Assembly (NCBI GenBank): GCA_946811695.1
Contig: OX328125.1
Location: 46,722,345-46,786,344, forward strand
Origin: Gonocerus acuteangulatus
Taxonomy: Eukaryota > Arthropoda > Insecta > Hemiptera > Coreidae
Direction: 5' to 3'
Length of the DNA stretch: 64,000 bases
Position numbers and translations under genes: made by a program. The notes beneath the pieces are model-generated. The model did not search any database, was not told the origin of the DNA, and worked only from the letters and a program-made list of their open reading frames with translations. This document shows positions 10,323-22,279 of this stretch, one piece after another (positions within the stretch are counted from its first letter, which is position 1; every line of letters begins with the position of its first letter).

Positions 10323-11273
10323 AAGTTGCTCGCCCTAATAACCTAATCCTTTTCGTACTATGTTCAAGAAAATTATTTTTTTAGGCATAAATTAATCTTT
10401 TTAATATTTTAATATGGCTAAAATTGTTATGTGATGTTATTTTGTTATAATAAAACATTTATTTATTTATAAACAATAAGAGCTACACAGCAATGGTGAT
10501 CTGTTCTACAATAATTATTGTAGGGCAGGTCAATAAATAATAAATTTCTATAAATTATAATTGATAGAAAATAATAATAAGAAGTAAATTTATAAATGAT
10601 AAGCCGAGGTCCCGTAACAAAATTAGAAAATATACAGAAGGTATTATAGTAAAATAAATAATTGGTAACCAAATTGTGTTTTATTCCTTATTCATTAGGA
10701 AAAAAGAAATAGTTTTGTCACGAAATGATGGAAAACTAAAATGAAATAAAAAAAAATAAGGAAATATTCAAATTTTGATCAAAACGTTTTAAGGCCATAA
10801 CTAAGCTTCAGGATGTTTATACTATCCTTGGAGACAGGCTGGCTCTTAAATCTAGTAATTTTATCGTTTGACTCGACACTTGAGGTCTTAAAAATAATTA
10901 CCCACCCGAGCCCTTAGTGAAGAGATAAGTCTAGAAAACAAGGATTAGAAGAGTTAAGTGCTGTCCATCCAGTACTGGGAGAGGAAGCCATCTTTAGGGG
11001 TACTTAACCACTTTATCCTGGAGTATACCAGCTTCACTATCCCTGCAACGGGCTTTAGTCTTCTATCTTCTACCTGTTTTAAACTCTTGCAAGTTTTACA
11101 CCTCATTTCCTTCAAAGCTGTATAACTTCACGTTTATAGCCTTTTTTTTTTTCAAGTTCCAACTATAATATGTGGAAAATTAGCCGGACAAGAGGGAGCA
11201 GAAAAAGTCAGGGTGCAAGCTTATACTGAAATAACAGCTTCTGAAGAACAAGAATATTTGTTCTTTGTTTTAG

Positions 11274-11309
<36 letters not shown>

Positions 11310-11534
11310 ACCTAGACAAATGCGATCGATATTGCAAATTTTTTCCATACAGTTACCTAAATCGAATTTAATTGATAAAGCTAGAGAAAAGCACACTAAA
11401 AAAAAGTGGTGGCCAAACAAAATTAAGTCAAGAAAAACAAAATAGCAAAGGGAATTTTAACTGCTGCTGAATCTAATTTTCTATTAACTCGATTAAGATA
11501 TTCGCCAAATCGTAAAAACGTATTTGGATAGTTC
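10323..11534. other. AT-rich intergenic sequence
   Basis: A possible LINE 3' tail lies at 10450-10670 ('aacatttatttatttataaac') and an A-run of about 30 at 11278-11307. No domain or RNA gene was recognised. Confidence 0.4.
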
Positions 11535-11660
11535 AGGAAAAAAATCAGAAGATTTAAAGACAAGCCTGGACTAAAATGGTTTTACGGCTGTATGAAAAGG
11601 AATCAGCCATTAATGGAACGCCTTGCAATAAAAATCAAAAGGTGTAGAGCAGAAGTTGAT
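11535..11660 (+). pseudogene. pogo/Jerky-like transposase helix-turn-helix fragment
   Basis: One plus-strand frame reads 'KDKPGLKWFYGCMKRNQPL' followed by 'MERLAIKIKRCRAEV', resembling the second DNA-binding helix-turn-helix of pogo/CENP-B/Jerky-type transposases, which typically has 'GKPG..WF..FMKRHP.LSLR'. Stops surround it and no catalytic domain is nearby. The assignment rests on this one pattern. Confidence 0.4.
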
Positions 11661-12242
11661 TAGGAAAAAGGTAAAGAATATTTTGTTAGTCTAAAAAATA
11701 GTGCTGTACACCATTACTTTATTTGGGCAGAAGAATGCTTGTAGTTTTGGAAGTATTGATTTATTTTCATTGACGCGAAATATTTAGGCCCAGCGCACAC
11801 GGTGAGACTGTTTTGCAACTCCAGTTGCAAACTAGTTGCACGCGCAACTGTTTTGCGACCTCGGCAATGTATTTCAATGGACAGGCGCACACGACGCAAC
11901 TGGTTTTTGACGATGTCAAACTAACCTGAAACCAAACATATGTTAAGGCCAATCGCACACGATGCAACTCGTTTGCAACTCCAGTTGCACGCGCAACTGT
12001 TTTGCGACGTCGGCAATGTATTTCAATGGACAGGCGCACACGACGCAACTTGTTTTTGAAGATTTCAAACCAGTCACATGCAACGCAAATGCAACCGCGG
12101 GCCCACGGTTGCAGTTGCGTTGCATTTGAGTTGTACGAGACTTTCGTCGGACAGCCTTGCATTATATCGATATTTGTGGTTGCTTAGTTACATGAAGGTT
12201 CATTTATTACATATGTTATTCAGCTATGTTATCTTGGGTTAT

Positions 12243-13437
12243 CAGTCCAGGCAACGAATGCTTGAAAACAGTTATAGGTGGAAATTTTTGGAACACAATT
12301 TTTGACGTCGTAACTTTGTTTGGGCTGGATAGGAGGTGAACATATGAAAAGTCCTCGCCCCTAGCCATTAAGCCGGGGGGAGGGGGGGTTTAGAAGGTCC
12401 CATTTTTCGGGTTTTCACTTATATCTCGGAAACCCCGCGTCCCCCGCGACATGACTATTCTATAACAAATAAAAGCTGATTAAATTTCCTACAAGTTCTA
12501 TTCTATAACATTTTTCGAGATATCTTTAGTTTTCGAAATATCCGCTCGTGAAAGTCTGTCATTTTGGGAAAAAAACACATGTTTTTCTATTTTCGACCGG
12601 ATATCTCTTCAACGATGAACCCAAAAAAAAAATTGCGGCTACATGGTTGTAGGACATTCCATTCGCTTCAATAATATATGTTACTTTACTATTTTATGTA
12701 TTTTCCTTCAACTGTGAAAACAGTTTTAGTGTTCATCGTGATATTCTGCAACAACTGTTGACCAATGAACCGTTCAATTTCTCACCATTTCCAGTCAATG
12801 TATTGTCCAAAATATACTCCATTATGTAAATATAGGTAGTACTGGACGTATAAATAGTACGAAATACATAATTTTGGGCCTCTGACCAATTATTCACACT
12901 TATTTATATAACAGCTTGACCATTATATTGGCAATGGTTTTGTTAAGACCAAGTGGGTGCGTATATAACGTTTGAAATAAAATACATAAAATAGTATTGT
13001 AATACATATTATTGAAGCTAATGGAATGCTCTACAACTCAATAAACGATATTTATTTTTTGGGTGCATTGGTGAAGAGATATCCGGTCGAGAATAGAAAA
13101 AAGTGTGTTTTTTCCCAAAATGACAGACTTTCAAGAGCGGATATTTCGAAAACTAAAGATACCTCGAAAAACTTTATTAGATAGAACTTGTAGGAAATTT
13201 AATCAGCTTTCATTTGTTATAGAGTAGTCATGTCGCTAGGACGCAGGGTTTCCGAGATATAAGTGAAAAGTCGAAAAAGGGGACCTTCTAAACCCCCCTC
13301 CCCCCGGCTTAAAGGCTAGGGGCGAGGAAATTTGATATGTAAACCTCCTACCTAGGCCAAACAAAGTTACGAAGTCAAAAATTGTGTTCCAAAAATTTCC
13401 ATCTATAACTGTTCGTTGCCTGGACTGTATGTAAAGG
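12243..13437. repeat. Inverted repeat, 466-bp arms, 263-bp spacer
   Basis: The left arm is 12243-12708 and the right arm 12972-13437. Matching landmarks are 'cagtccaggcaacgaa', 'aagccggggggagggggg', 'acttatatctcgga', 'gaccggatatctctt' and 'tattttatgtatttt'. The arms are diverged by substitutions (roughly 85-90% identical by eye). Transcription would give a long hairpin. It may be a foldback transposon lodged within the Harbinger-like unit. Confidence 0.85.
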
Positions 13438-14554
13438 CAGTTTTAAGTAAAGTGTATTTAAGCCATGTAGCCAATAACAATATGTGCCATCAAGAACTTA
13501 ACGTGAAGCAATTTTTGATTCAAAAACGGATGTCAGATTCGTTTTTAGCACATAAAAAACCCCTAAATTCAAATTTTGTGAATATTACAAAAATAAAAAA
13601 AAAAGGTATTTTAAATTTCACTAAGGGGGAGGGCCCTTATAATTTTGTTAAAGATTCAAGAATCCGGCCATATTTCAAAAAATATTTACCCGATTCAAAC
13701 CAAACTTGGAGGGTCGATAATCTGACACATTTCCTTCCAATGAGGGTGTTTCTACGTGTTCTGGGATTGACGTTATATGCAAAAAAAATTAACATTTTAT
13801 TTTTATTTTGAGAACCATTTTTTGCAAGTACATTTTGATATAATGCAATAGTCTTTTATATGATGATGGTCATTTATTAGTTAGAACAAGGAGTCTTTCT
13901 TCTTTTTAAGGATTTCAATGAATTAAAAATGGGATTATCTCAAGAGGAGATATTGAATTTCAAAACGTCACGTTACTTCTTCGCTTACAAATTTGTAGTC
14001 TCCTTCAGACTGGGAAAAATCATTAGTTTTTGTTTTCAAAGATATTCACCACATTAAAGTTTTTTGGGGTGCTTATTTCTGCTATTATTTTTGGTCTAAA
14101 AAAATTTATAATGCTAGTTTACTTGAAAACATAAACATATTTTTGAATTTATTTGATGTAATATAAATTATTGTTTAACGATTATATTTTTCTTTTAATC
14201 TAGGAACTCTATAAAGCAAATGAATTGGTGAAAGAATCATGTCAATATCACTTTTTAAACTCGATGAAAAAAGCACTTTCAACTTATTTTATTTTATTTC
14301 TCGGCTCTAAGGCGTATTGGACGGAACGCTCGGACACGTCGACTATTTTTCTGTGTAGAATCACCAGAATAAAAATAGTTCATATTGGTGACCCCCATCG
14401 CTGTATACTCCCCTTGTGAGTCTGACATCGCAAGTTCTTACAAAGAAACACGTAACTCACTAAATAAACAAACCACTTGCGAAACTGTTGGGCAATTGAT
14501 TTACAACAAGCCAATATACTCGCGTGTTTTGTTTTAGTTAATAAATAATTTTAT
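13438..14554. other. Interior of the Harbinger-like unit, unidentified
   Basis: A 131-codon frame beginning inside the inverted-repeat arm (13416-13811) shows no recognised domain. A weak hammerhead-like pattern on the minus strand at 13968-14012 ('CTGAAGGA', palindromic 'TACAAATTTGTA', 'GCGAAG') is too altered to call. The rest is AT-rich. Confidence 0.4.
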
Positions 14555-14689
14555 ACGCAACTGGTTTGCAACTCGAGTTGCAGAACAGTCGCGCCTTTTG
14601 CTGGAAAAAGTTGCAAACTGGTTTCAGACGCAACCAGTTTGCAACTCGAGTTGCAGAATAGTCTCACCGCGTGCGCTGGGCCTTAGTGT

Positions 14690-15560
14690 TTCTTTTTTTT
14701 TTCTTTTTTTTTTATTTTTATGGTGTGCCAACCTTGTGGTCATTAACGCCAATTTAGTGTTTCTATGCAACATTTTCCAAATAACACCTTGTATTCAAGA
14801 CTAACCTTTCTCAAGGACTTGCAAAATTCTTGTGTGTTGGACATTTTTAGCACACTTTCTTTTGGTGTAAAAATAATATTTCTTTATTTAGTGTTCAATA
14901 TTTGAGAAGTTTTAGCTTTTCAGACAGGATTCATGACAGCAGGTATTTCAATTACTTTTTACACTGACTCTGCTGTAATTGTAAAATGTTGGAATACAAT
15001 TTTCAGTAAAATATTCATAGGAAGTATATTTGTTTGTAAATCCTTCATTTAGGTCTCATAATAGCTCTTTTTGAAGGAGTATATCTTTTGAGATTGGATT
15101 CTTGAAAGACTTTTTAAAAAGTATTTTAATCCCTAGCAGATATAGAAAGTGGCCCCGTTAACATTTAAAAATAAAATATATCTGCAAAATGTATGAATTT
15201 GTCATATTTGCTAGCGTGATTGATGAAAAACTGAGATCAAATTCTTCTTCAAACAAAAGCAGAAAATGAAATTGTATTTTATATGTTATGTATACTGCAA
15301 AGGAAAAATTCAATCAAGAAACGACTAGCGGAGAACAGCTCGAAGAGTTCTCAAATTAAATTTAACCTTCCTGTATGTTCAATATGTATTCCTGGAATAT
15401 ATTTTCAATCTATAGCTCCCATGCCTGGCAATACAAATATTGTCAAGTGCTTACTAAAACTTGTTTTTATAGATTGAAATATTTTTCTTCTTTTCATAAT
15501 TCATTTAACTGTCTTAGAATTTAGGAAGTCAAATAATTTTAAGCATATTTTCGTCTCGGT
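14690..15560. other. AT-rich intergenic sequence
   Basis: A T-rich run with 'tgtggtcattaacgcc' at 14690-14750 resembles the tail-proximal body of the minus-strand SINE family but is too short to call. Nothing else was seen. Confidence 0.4.
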
Positions 15561-16812
15561 TTGTAAATGAAATGAAATGAAATGAAAAGTTTTATTCTTA
15601 TTCCGGGACACAAGTCCCACAGGAATAATTTTGAAATTACAACATAATTTTGAATTTTACGTATAAACTCTAAAACTTATAAATGCTATCAGTATCAATA
15701 TATAGTGTACAGCTTCAATATAGACTAGGTGTTGGGTAAAACTTGGAGGGATAGAAGGTGGTGGAAGAGTCGGGATTTAAAGGTTTCTAGGTTGGTAGAA
15801 TGGCGGACAAACGAAGGCAAGGAATTCCATAGCGAGGTGGCACGGGTGACGAATGATTTTTCGAATATTGCTGTTCGGTGGGAAGGAATATAGAGATCGG
15901 AAGGACGAGATCGGGTGTTACGGGAGTGAACCGAGGATTTAAATTTAAGAAGTTGAAAAATATAAGAAGGTCTACGGGATTGAATTACTTGGTAAAGGAC
16001 TGAGCCGAGGAAGTACTGACGACGATAAAGAGGGAATAGCCAATTTAGCTCCTGGTAGAAATGTGATATGTGGGAGTCTCTGGGGATCCCGAGGATAAAA
16101 CGAATGAAACAGTTCATGAGGCGTTTCAGTTTTGCCTCGAGATCGCCAGAAAGTCCACCGTACACCAAACAACCATAGTCAAACTGGGGGAATAATAGGG
16201 AAGTTACGAGGAGTTGACGGGTCTTTGTTGGCAGGAGATGGCGGGAGAGGTTGAGCTGTCTAAGGATAAATATGGACCGACGGGAAATTTGGGAAATATG
16301 ATTTTTCCAGGAAAGGTTCTGATCAAATATGATCCCAAGATTTTTAACTGATTTACAATATTTTATAGGGATGCTGTTAAGGTAAAGGGCTGGAAAAGGG
16401 GAAGTAGAACTTATGAGGGATTGGGAGCCTATAACAATGGCTTTTGATTTGTCTGGATTTAGGGAAAGCTTATTAGCTGCGGCCCAAGCATTGATGTTAT
16501 TAAGATCTACTTGCAGCTTGTCTACAGCAACTCGTAGCAAAGAGGGCTTAAAGGATAGGTAGATTTGGGTATCGTCGGCGTAAAGGTGAAACTTGGAATG
16601 AACTATGGAAAGAGGAAGATCATTGATGTAAACAGAAAATAGAGTTGGGGATAACGAGGAGCCCTGGGGTACACCACGGGAAAGAGGAAGAGGGCTAGAA
16701 GGATTGCTGTCGGGGATGACCACGTATTGGGATCGATTGGATAGAAAGGATTGGAACCAGCTAATGGCACTGTTGGAAAAGGAAAGAGATTTGTTAGTGG
16801 ATTTGATAATTA
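15560..16812 (-). mobile_element. CR1-group-like LINE, 5'-truncated, with (TTTCA)n tail
   Basis: On the minus strand the ORF is followed by about 150 bp of 3' UTR and then a short pentanucleotide tail (plus 'aaatgaaatgaaatgaaatg' at 15567-15588). Microsatellite-type 3' tails are common in CR1/L2-related LINEs. Coding homology stops near 16812, indicating 5' truncation during insertion. Confidence 0.75.
15725..16812 (-). pseudogene. Reverse transcriptase C-terminal half, CR1-group-like
   Basis: A single uninterrupted frame of about 360 codons. It begins upstream of the first ATG with 'SAISWFQSFLSNRSQYV', then 'GVPQGSSLSPTLFSVYIND', the catalytic 'YADDTQIY', 'NKLSLNPDKSKAIVIG', 'VKNLGIIFDQNLSWKNHI', and the thumb/tail ending 'ATSLWNSLP...TNLETFKSRLF'. 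That closing motif is typical of CR1/L2-related LINEs. The catalytic YADD is intact but the endonuclease and the RT fingers are missing. The open frame over this length suggests a fairly young copy. Confidence 0.88.
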
Positions 16813-17934
16813 TTTTATTTTAAGAGCCTGAATTAGTGACTTGCTCTATTATGCTTGTAGGATCCTGGCATAATGATGTCCTCTAGAATTTAAAAATACA
16901 ATAAAAAGCTTTACACGTAAGAAATGAATAGATATTTTAAAATCTGCAAAAAAAAAAAAAAAAAAAAAATAAAGACCTACAATAATTGTAGGTATACAAT
17001 TATTGTAAGATTGAAAACAAAAAATAGGAAGAATCTAATGAATAACTTGTAATAGATTGAAAATTGCCGTTTTTTTTCTCCCTGTTTTTTATATACAGGG
17101 TGTCTCGCACAGACAAGACCAAAAATGTAGTTGAATGCTGCCAACCTCACGTTTTTATCTGTTTTTGGTCCTAACGTATGCAGTTCTGAAGGTTATTTCG
17201 AAATCAAAACGTGTTTTTTTGTTTCTCGAAAACCCCTAATTTTCTCTGCTTGTATCTAGTTATCGAAAGACTTTCGAGAATCACTTCCAAAAAAAAAAAA
17301 AATAAATAAATAAAAAAATCAAAATAAAAAAAGAAAATCTAGAAACTGCCAAATATTAATTAAGTTGTAAAATATAAATATAATTAGCTTTCCAAAGATA
17401 TATTTAAAACTTATAATATCTCTATTTTATAATGGTATTGGACATTTCTGAGGAAATACATGTGATAAATAAAACTAATATCATGCTTTTTTTTAATAGC
17501 GTATTAACCTTTTAGGTTGTTAACCCCACAGATGTTAGGTCAAGTTGAGTATTTCATTTTATAAAGGTATCCTTGAAAAAATCAGTTATAAAACCTTTAT
17601 ATGATAAATTCTTGTCGTTAATTTAGATGTTTCAAAATTTTATATTATTTGAAAATAAATTATTGAAGTTTTTAAACTTAATAATGTTACTTAGTTTATA
17701 TATTAGTTGGTAGTTAATTTAATTACTTTGAACAATCATTCCTGTTAATTGCACATGGCCAGGTTTTTTTTTTATCCTAACCCCAGGCCATGAGCCAAAA
17801 CCATCAGAGTTGATGTCGTTCATACCATCATAGAGTTGCATGTGTTCTAAAATATTATATACATTTGTGATGTCAGTCGGGTTGTTCGCTCATATCTTCA
17901 CTATGAAGACAGTCTAAAACATTATATTTATTCA
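16813..17934. other. AT-rich sequence with an 'acagggtgtctc' repeat edge
   Basis: At 17090 'tatatacagggtgtctcgca' resembles the border of a common but unclassified arthropod interspersed repeat; a related start ('taccgggtgattcagg') occurs at 39.46 kb. A run of A lies at 16948-16968. No coding motif. Confidence 0.4.
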
Positions 17935-18056
17935 TTTCGTATGAATTGTAAGCCAACAACTGTGTTCACACCATTCGTCAACAGATTATACAAGTAATGA
18001 ACTACCTTGAAGTATTGTAATTTTCTGCAGTCCGTTAGCATGTGTCTTACAGACGT
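17935..18056 (-). pseudogene. LINE ORF2 C-terminal scrap
   Basis: The minus strand reads 'TSVRHMLTDCRKLQYFKVV' and continues open to a stop near 17935. The 'VRHMLTDC' piece matches the His-Cys half of the zinc segment in the other LINE tails. T-rich sequence interrupts it upstream. Confidence 0.45.
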
Positions 18057-18454
18057 CTTTTTTTTTCTTTTTTTTTTTTTTTTGTTCTCTTGTTGTACAT
18101 TTTAGTTGGCCTACTAGGGAAGTAGGTGCGTTAAAGAAGAATTAAATTACAGTAAAATTAAATACATTCTTACGCCAAAATTCTGTAATGTTTTTTTTTT
18201 TTTTTAAACTCTAAAATATACATTTATAAATCATAAATGTACCATTATGGAAATAAATTGCGTAAACCATCATGGTAAAATAAATAAATAACGTTGTCCC
18301 AACTGCCCTGTTTGCATTTGAGACGAAAGGCATGTTCCGCTTGTATGTCTCCCTATTGCGAAAAAAAGATCCCGCTGTGTGTTTTGTTAGACAAGCGTAG
18401 ACCAGTTTTAAAAATCCAGATTTTTCACTTGTATTTTACTCTTCTGGTATTTTC

Positions 18455-18512
<58 letters not shown>

Positions 18513-19318
18513 ATCCTAGAAGCAGAGAAATCAGTTATGAAATTATTTATGAAAACTTGTTGTTTCCTAGATTCGTGTGAACAATTAGATACATTTCCTT
18601 TAAAATTGTTCTTTTCGATTTCCTATGTTAAAAAGTATATGTAAAGCGTACATGCAAGCCTATTAACGCAAAAACTAAAGCACTATGGTTTGTTTCACTC
18701 GAATTTCGTCCAAAGAAATAAATTCGCCCCTCAAGTTTTGGAGAATGACTCTGCCAGTTAATGTACTTCCCCAATTAAATCACACCAAATATATTTGGAC
18801 CAAATTTCATGAAAGAAGGCTACCAGATGTGAACAAGACATTTTTGTGTGTGAGTGTGCATTTACACCTAGCTAAATAATAACAATAATAGAGCCATGTT
18901 TATAAACCAATAAACTAATTAAATAACACTTTCTAAAAATCTTTTCATCAACAATTTGATAGAGATTTGGCGCAGGAATAATTTAGAGGTAGATACCATG
19001 CTTTACAGCTAGACAATTTGTGTTAATGGCTTATCGATAGTTTGTACTTAAAGTTTTTAGGTCAAACACCCAACTGCATGGAATGGCTGAGCCCAACATC
19101 CGACAGCTAAGCACGCGAGCTACAACCAAGATATTCTACTACAACTTTTAACTTCTAACTCTTGCAAACACTACTTGGTCAATTTAAAATCTATTCTTAA
19201 TTTTTTATTGTATTTTGGAGGGTTTCATCAAACGTAAAAAATCATTAGCTCCAGTATGAATTATTTCATGTGATTCATTACGTATGAGAAATAAGTCACA
19301 TGAAAATAATTTAGAATG

Positions 19319-19321
<3 letters not shown>
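18057..19321. other. AT-rich intergenic sequence with a 50-bp A-run
   Basis: A homopolymer of about 50 A at 18458-18510 could be a retroposon tail, but no body was recognised. Short open frames here have no motif. Confidence 0.4.

Positions 19322-19397
<76 letters not shown>
19322..19397. repeat. (TA)n array
   Basis: Pure alternating TA for about 76 bp. Confidence 0.95.
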
Positions 19398-19400
<3 letters not shown>

Positions 19401-19979
19401 GCATGATTTTAAAACATCTGATTAGGATTTCAAGAATTTTTTATTCTCCCTATATTTCGATAACAGGTTCGACTTTTTTCTTAAGGGACACTGTGAGTTA
19501 CTGCAATCGGTTAAAAAGTAAAGATCAATTATTCAAGATTATACATTGAAAGCCAATTCTCCTTGGGTAACTGTGATTGTAAAATGGAGCTGCTGTTCCT
19601 ATGTTTAGTCATATTATGGATTAGACCTAAATTGTACATAGGAACTGTATACAGTATGATTTATACATAGGATAGTCGTATTTTATGTTTCTTTGTATTT
19701 TCTACGTTATTTTTATTTTTGTCTGTATGTTTTTACAAATTTATTGTTGTCACAAAGTTATTCTTATTTTTAGATTTTTTTATTCACAAACTCGATTAAT
19801 TTGTATTTTTATTAGTAATTTGTGTTGTGGGTGCTCACAAATAAATAAATAAAAATTAATCAAATAAAATAAATTGTTGAAAATAAAATATACTCGATAA
19901 TAATAAAACTAGTTTATTAAACCAAATTAAAATTTAAAAAAAAAAAGTTAATTAAAATGCTTCTTTTCAATTAAGCTTA

Positions 19980-20260
19980 TTATTTTTTATCAAACAACTC
20001 CGTAGTTCTCAAGAAACTCAACGCTTTCTGGCTCAATACATGGACATCTACAAAAATATCACAGAGAGGACCATGAATGTTCATTTGGTTTTGAGTGGCT
20101 TTGCATTCTGTGAAAACGTGCTCAATAGTAAGAAATTCGCCACAAAGAAAGCATTCAGGCCTTAATTTTCTTTTAAATAAATATGCAAGGGTCAAGTTGA
20201 TGTTTTCAATTCTTATTCTCGACAGGTGAATATGTTCAATATTACACTTATCAGACCATA
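19980..20260 (-). pseudogene. LINE ORF2 C-terminus (CCHC), third family
   Basis: The minus strand gives 'IEHIHLSRIRIENINLTLAY', 'RPECFLCGEFLTIEHVFTEC' and a tail ending in a stop at 19980. The zinc segment Cys-x2-Cys-x7-His-x4-Cys is complete, unlike the copy at 5.3 kb. The AT-rich 3' UTR reaches an A/T-rich tail near 19930. The rest of the LINE is missing. Confidence 0.75.
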
Positions 20261-20415
20261 TGTATTAGTCAATATATCTTAAAGCGGTAATGTATGAATC
20301 AGGCATGGATTAAATATTTGCTCCCCACTGTTTTGAATTTTGTAATTCAATAAGAATGAAAATTTAAATTACTGAAATTTAAATAAAAAACGTCTACAAT
20401 AAAGTAAGTTCAGGT

Positions 20416-20571
20416 TTTAGAGACTTCCTGACACTTATAAAAGAAACGTATTTTATCAACACAAAAATACTTTATTTATTGTTTTAATTTTAACAAGAAT
20501 TAATGCATAACTATTTTTTTATATAACCTCATAATATACATCTGGGCAACAATTCTACTAGTTGCCACACA
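20416..20571 (-). repeat. 3' LTR of the gypsy element
   Basis: The first ~100 bp from 20416 ('tttagagacttcctgacact' onward) match 27068-27167 closely. Reading on the minus strand the LTR starts TGTGTGGC at 20571-20564, directly after a purine-rich tract. At about 156 bp it is short for a Ty3/gypsy LTR. The pol stop codon (20558-20560) lies just inside it. Confidence 0.7.
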
Positions 20572-21548
20572 CCTCCCCCCCAATGAGTCCGTCGAGGAAA
20601 TTGGGAATTGTTCTCCCTGACCGAGTCATCGCCTTTGGTTTTGCGTCATCCTCGGCGGAGTCATTGGAAGAAGAGTTGTCCGATGCAGATGCTGTTATCC
20701 GAGGACTTGATGTGGAACCTTCATCTTGAAGAAAAAAGGCCGGTTTCAGCCGGTCAATGCTGACGTTCACTTCTCTGGTACCTAATTGTAGCTTAAATGT
20801 TTTCTGATCTCTACTTAAGACTTCGTAGGGGCCAGTGTAGGGAGGCGTCAGGGGCCTTCGAACTGTGTCATCCCGCACAAATACGTGGGTACAAGTCTGT
20901 AGTTCTGGGTGGACAAATGTTTTTGTTGTCGATCTTCGATGAGAAGCAGGGCGTATTCGTTCCATTTGCTCTCGGAGAAGTTGGACAAAAGATTCTGCTC
21001 TTTCAGGTTGTCCGGACTTTTCTATTAGTTCCCCTGGCAATCGTAAAAGTTGACCATAGGTCATTTCAGCTGCACTTGTGGCATTATCGTCGCGGAAGGC
21101 TGTTCGAAGACCGACGAGTACAATGGGTAGCAGTGAGGTCCAGTCAGAAGCGTTTAATTGTGTCGTGAGAGTCCTTCAGAGTCCTATGCCACCTTTCGAC
21201 ACAGCCATTAGCTTGAGGATGATACGCTGTGGTTCGGCAACGCTGGAATCCCAGAGACTTGGACAGTTGATGGAATAATTCCGACTCAAATTGACGTCCT
21301 TGATCTGTTGTTATACGTGCAGGGAAGCCAAAGCGGGAAATCCAGACGTTACAGAGAGCTTCTGCACAAGATGCCGCTGATATGTCTTGCAGGGGTTCAG
21401 CTTCTGGCCACCTGGTATATCTGTCTATAACAGTGAAACAGTATCGCATACCATTTGAAGGTGGCAGAGGTCCAATGATGTCCAAATGAACATGCTCAAA
21501 TCGAGCTGCTGGCGAGAAAGTTCCGGGAGGTGCCACTGTGTGTCGATT
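20558..21548 (-). pseudogene. gypsy integrase catalytic core and GPY/F C-terminus
   Basis: Bases 21548-21144 encode the catalytic core: 'FEHVHLDIIGPLP' (first Asp), 'RITTDQGRQFES' (second Asp) and 'TAYHPQANGCVERWHR' (Glu), so the D,D,E residues are visible. Bases 21064-20558 encode the C-terminal domain with 'PPYTGPYEVLSRD' (GPY/F-like) and an acidic, Ser-rich tail ending at 20558. The two frames are offset (break near 21065-21145), so the protein is not continuous. The Merlin-like insertion separates it from its zinc-binding N-terminus at 22081-22279. Confidence 0.88.
20572..20584 (-). promoter_or_regulatory. Polypurine tract of the gypsy element
   Basis: The minus strand reads ATTGGGGGGGAGG immediately before TGTGTGGC, the LTR start. 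This is the expected place and composition of the plus-strand DNA primer. Confidence 0.7.
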
Positions 21549-21555
21549 AACCTTT

Positions 21556-22073
21556 GGGCTCTTTTGTATAATAAGCATACACTTTTCAAGAACAAGTAAC
21601 AGTTACTCTACTGTTACTTTACTAAACTCTAGGTTATGTTTACAAAACAAGATAAATGCTTGTTTGTAAAAAAGAAAATAACTTTATTTAATACTGAACA
21701 TAATAAATCATGCTGAAGGTGGCCAATATTCAAACATTGAATGCAATATTTTATGAAATAGGTCTTCCTTCTCATATCTTCTTCTCCACACAAATTCACA
21801 CAAAAATGAATCCAATAATAACCTACTTGTTCCGCATTCAATCTTGTTCCTTCGCTTCAAACTAGCCCACAAAGGCTCAATTCTCTGTGTGTGGGCTCTA
21901 GTAATGGGATCTACAAAATTTTCACTATGATTTACTGGATAGTGCTTATATCGCATTCCTGGAACCTTTAAATACAGAATTAGGTTAGAGGTGAATCATA
22001 TGTTCCAAATTATAATAAAATGAGTAACTGTTACTAGTTCTTGAAAAGTGTATGCTTATTATACAAAAGACCC
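21556..22073. mobile_element. Merlin-like DNA transposon remnant, 518 bp
   Basis: Terminal inverted repeats of about 55 bp: the left starts 'gggctcttttgtataataag' and the right closes with the near reverse complement of it. The flanks repeat 'aaccttt' (21549-21555 and 22074-22080), a 7-bp duplication inside the integrase coding. Removing one copy plus the element rejoins the integrase in frame except for one stop. The interior encodes a Merlin-type transposase tail, and Merlin usually makes 8-9-bp duplications, so an eroded edge base is likely. Confidence 0.82.
21708..21956 (-). pseudogene. Merlin/IS1016-like transposase C-terminus
   Basis: An 82-codon frame with 'NHSENFVDP', 'RAHTQRIEPLWASLK' and 'LDSFLCEFVWRRRY', the conserved tail of Merlin-type transposases (IS1016/ISXO2-like DDE fold), in which Glu of 'QRIE' is the expected third catalytic residue. 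The N-terminal and first catalytic parts are missing, so this copy is non-autonomous. Its position between matching terminal repeats supports the call. Confidence 0.8.
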
Positions 22074-22080
22074 AACCTTT

Positions 22081-22279
22081 CACTTCTGGCAGGCGATGCA
22101 AGTCTTGGCCCAGCTTCCAATGTCCTTGTTCTGATTCGGCCAAAAAAATCTTTTCGAGATTAGCCGACGCGAACCGCGAATACCAGGGTGGCTGAGATTG
22201 TGTAGATGCTCGAAGATAGCGCGCCGCGTGCCCTCGGGCAAGTAGGGACGGGCGGAGGCCGTGGACATTTCACATAACA
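22081..22279 (-). pseudogene. gypsy integrase zinc-binding N-terminus
   Basis: The minus frame has 'HLHNLSHPGIRGSRRLI' and 'SWAKTCIACQK', giving the His-His-Cys-Cys zinc site of retroviral-type integrases. A TGA follows the last residues at the Merlin insertion edge. Upstream it is cut by the 2.0-kb palindromic element. Confidence 0.85.

Larger units (their letters stand above)
11787..14682. mobile_element. PIF/Harbinger-like element, 2.9 kb, TTA target duplication
   Basis: The ends are 'ggcccagcgcacacggtgag' (from 11787) and its near reverse complement (to 14682), and similarity continues for about 55 bp. TTA at 11784-11786 and 14683-14685 is the 3-bp duplication expected for Harbinger elements. 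The left subterminal region repeats the 'gcaactgttttgcgac...tgtatttcaatggacagg' block twice, with a second terminus-like start near 11946. A large inverted repeat (12243-13437) occupies the interior. No Harbinger transposase was recognised inside, so it is a non-autonomous or gutted copy. Confidence 0.75.

Noticed and set aside
11767..12162. 131-codon frame in the Harbinger-like subterminal region
   Set aside because: It translates duplicated subterminal transposon repeats; similar frames appear on both strands and in two phases.
13416..13811. 131-codon frame
   Set aside because: It begins inside an inverted-repeat arm, has no motif and its composition matches AT-rich noncoding DNA.
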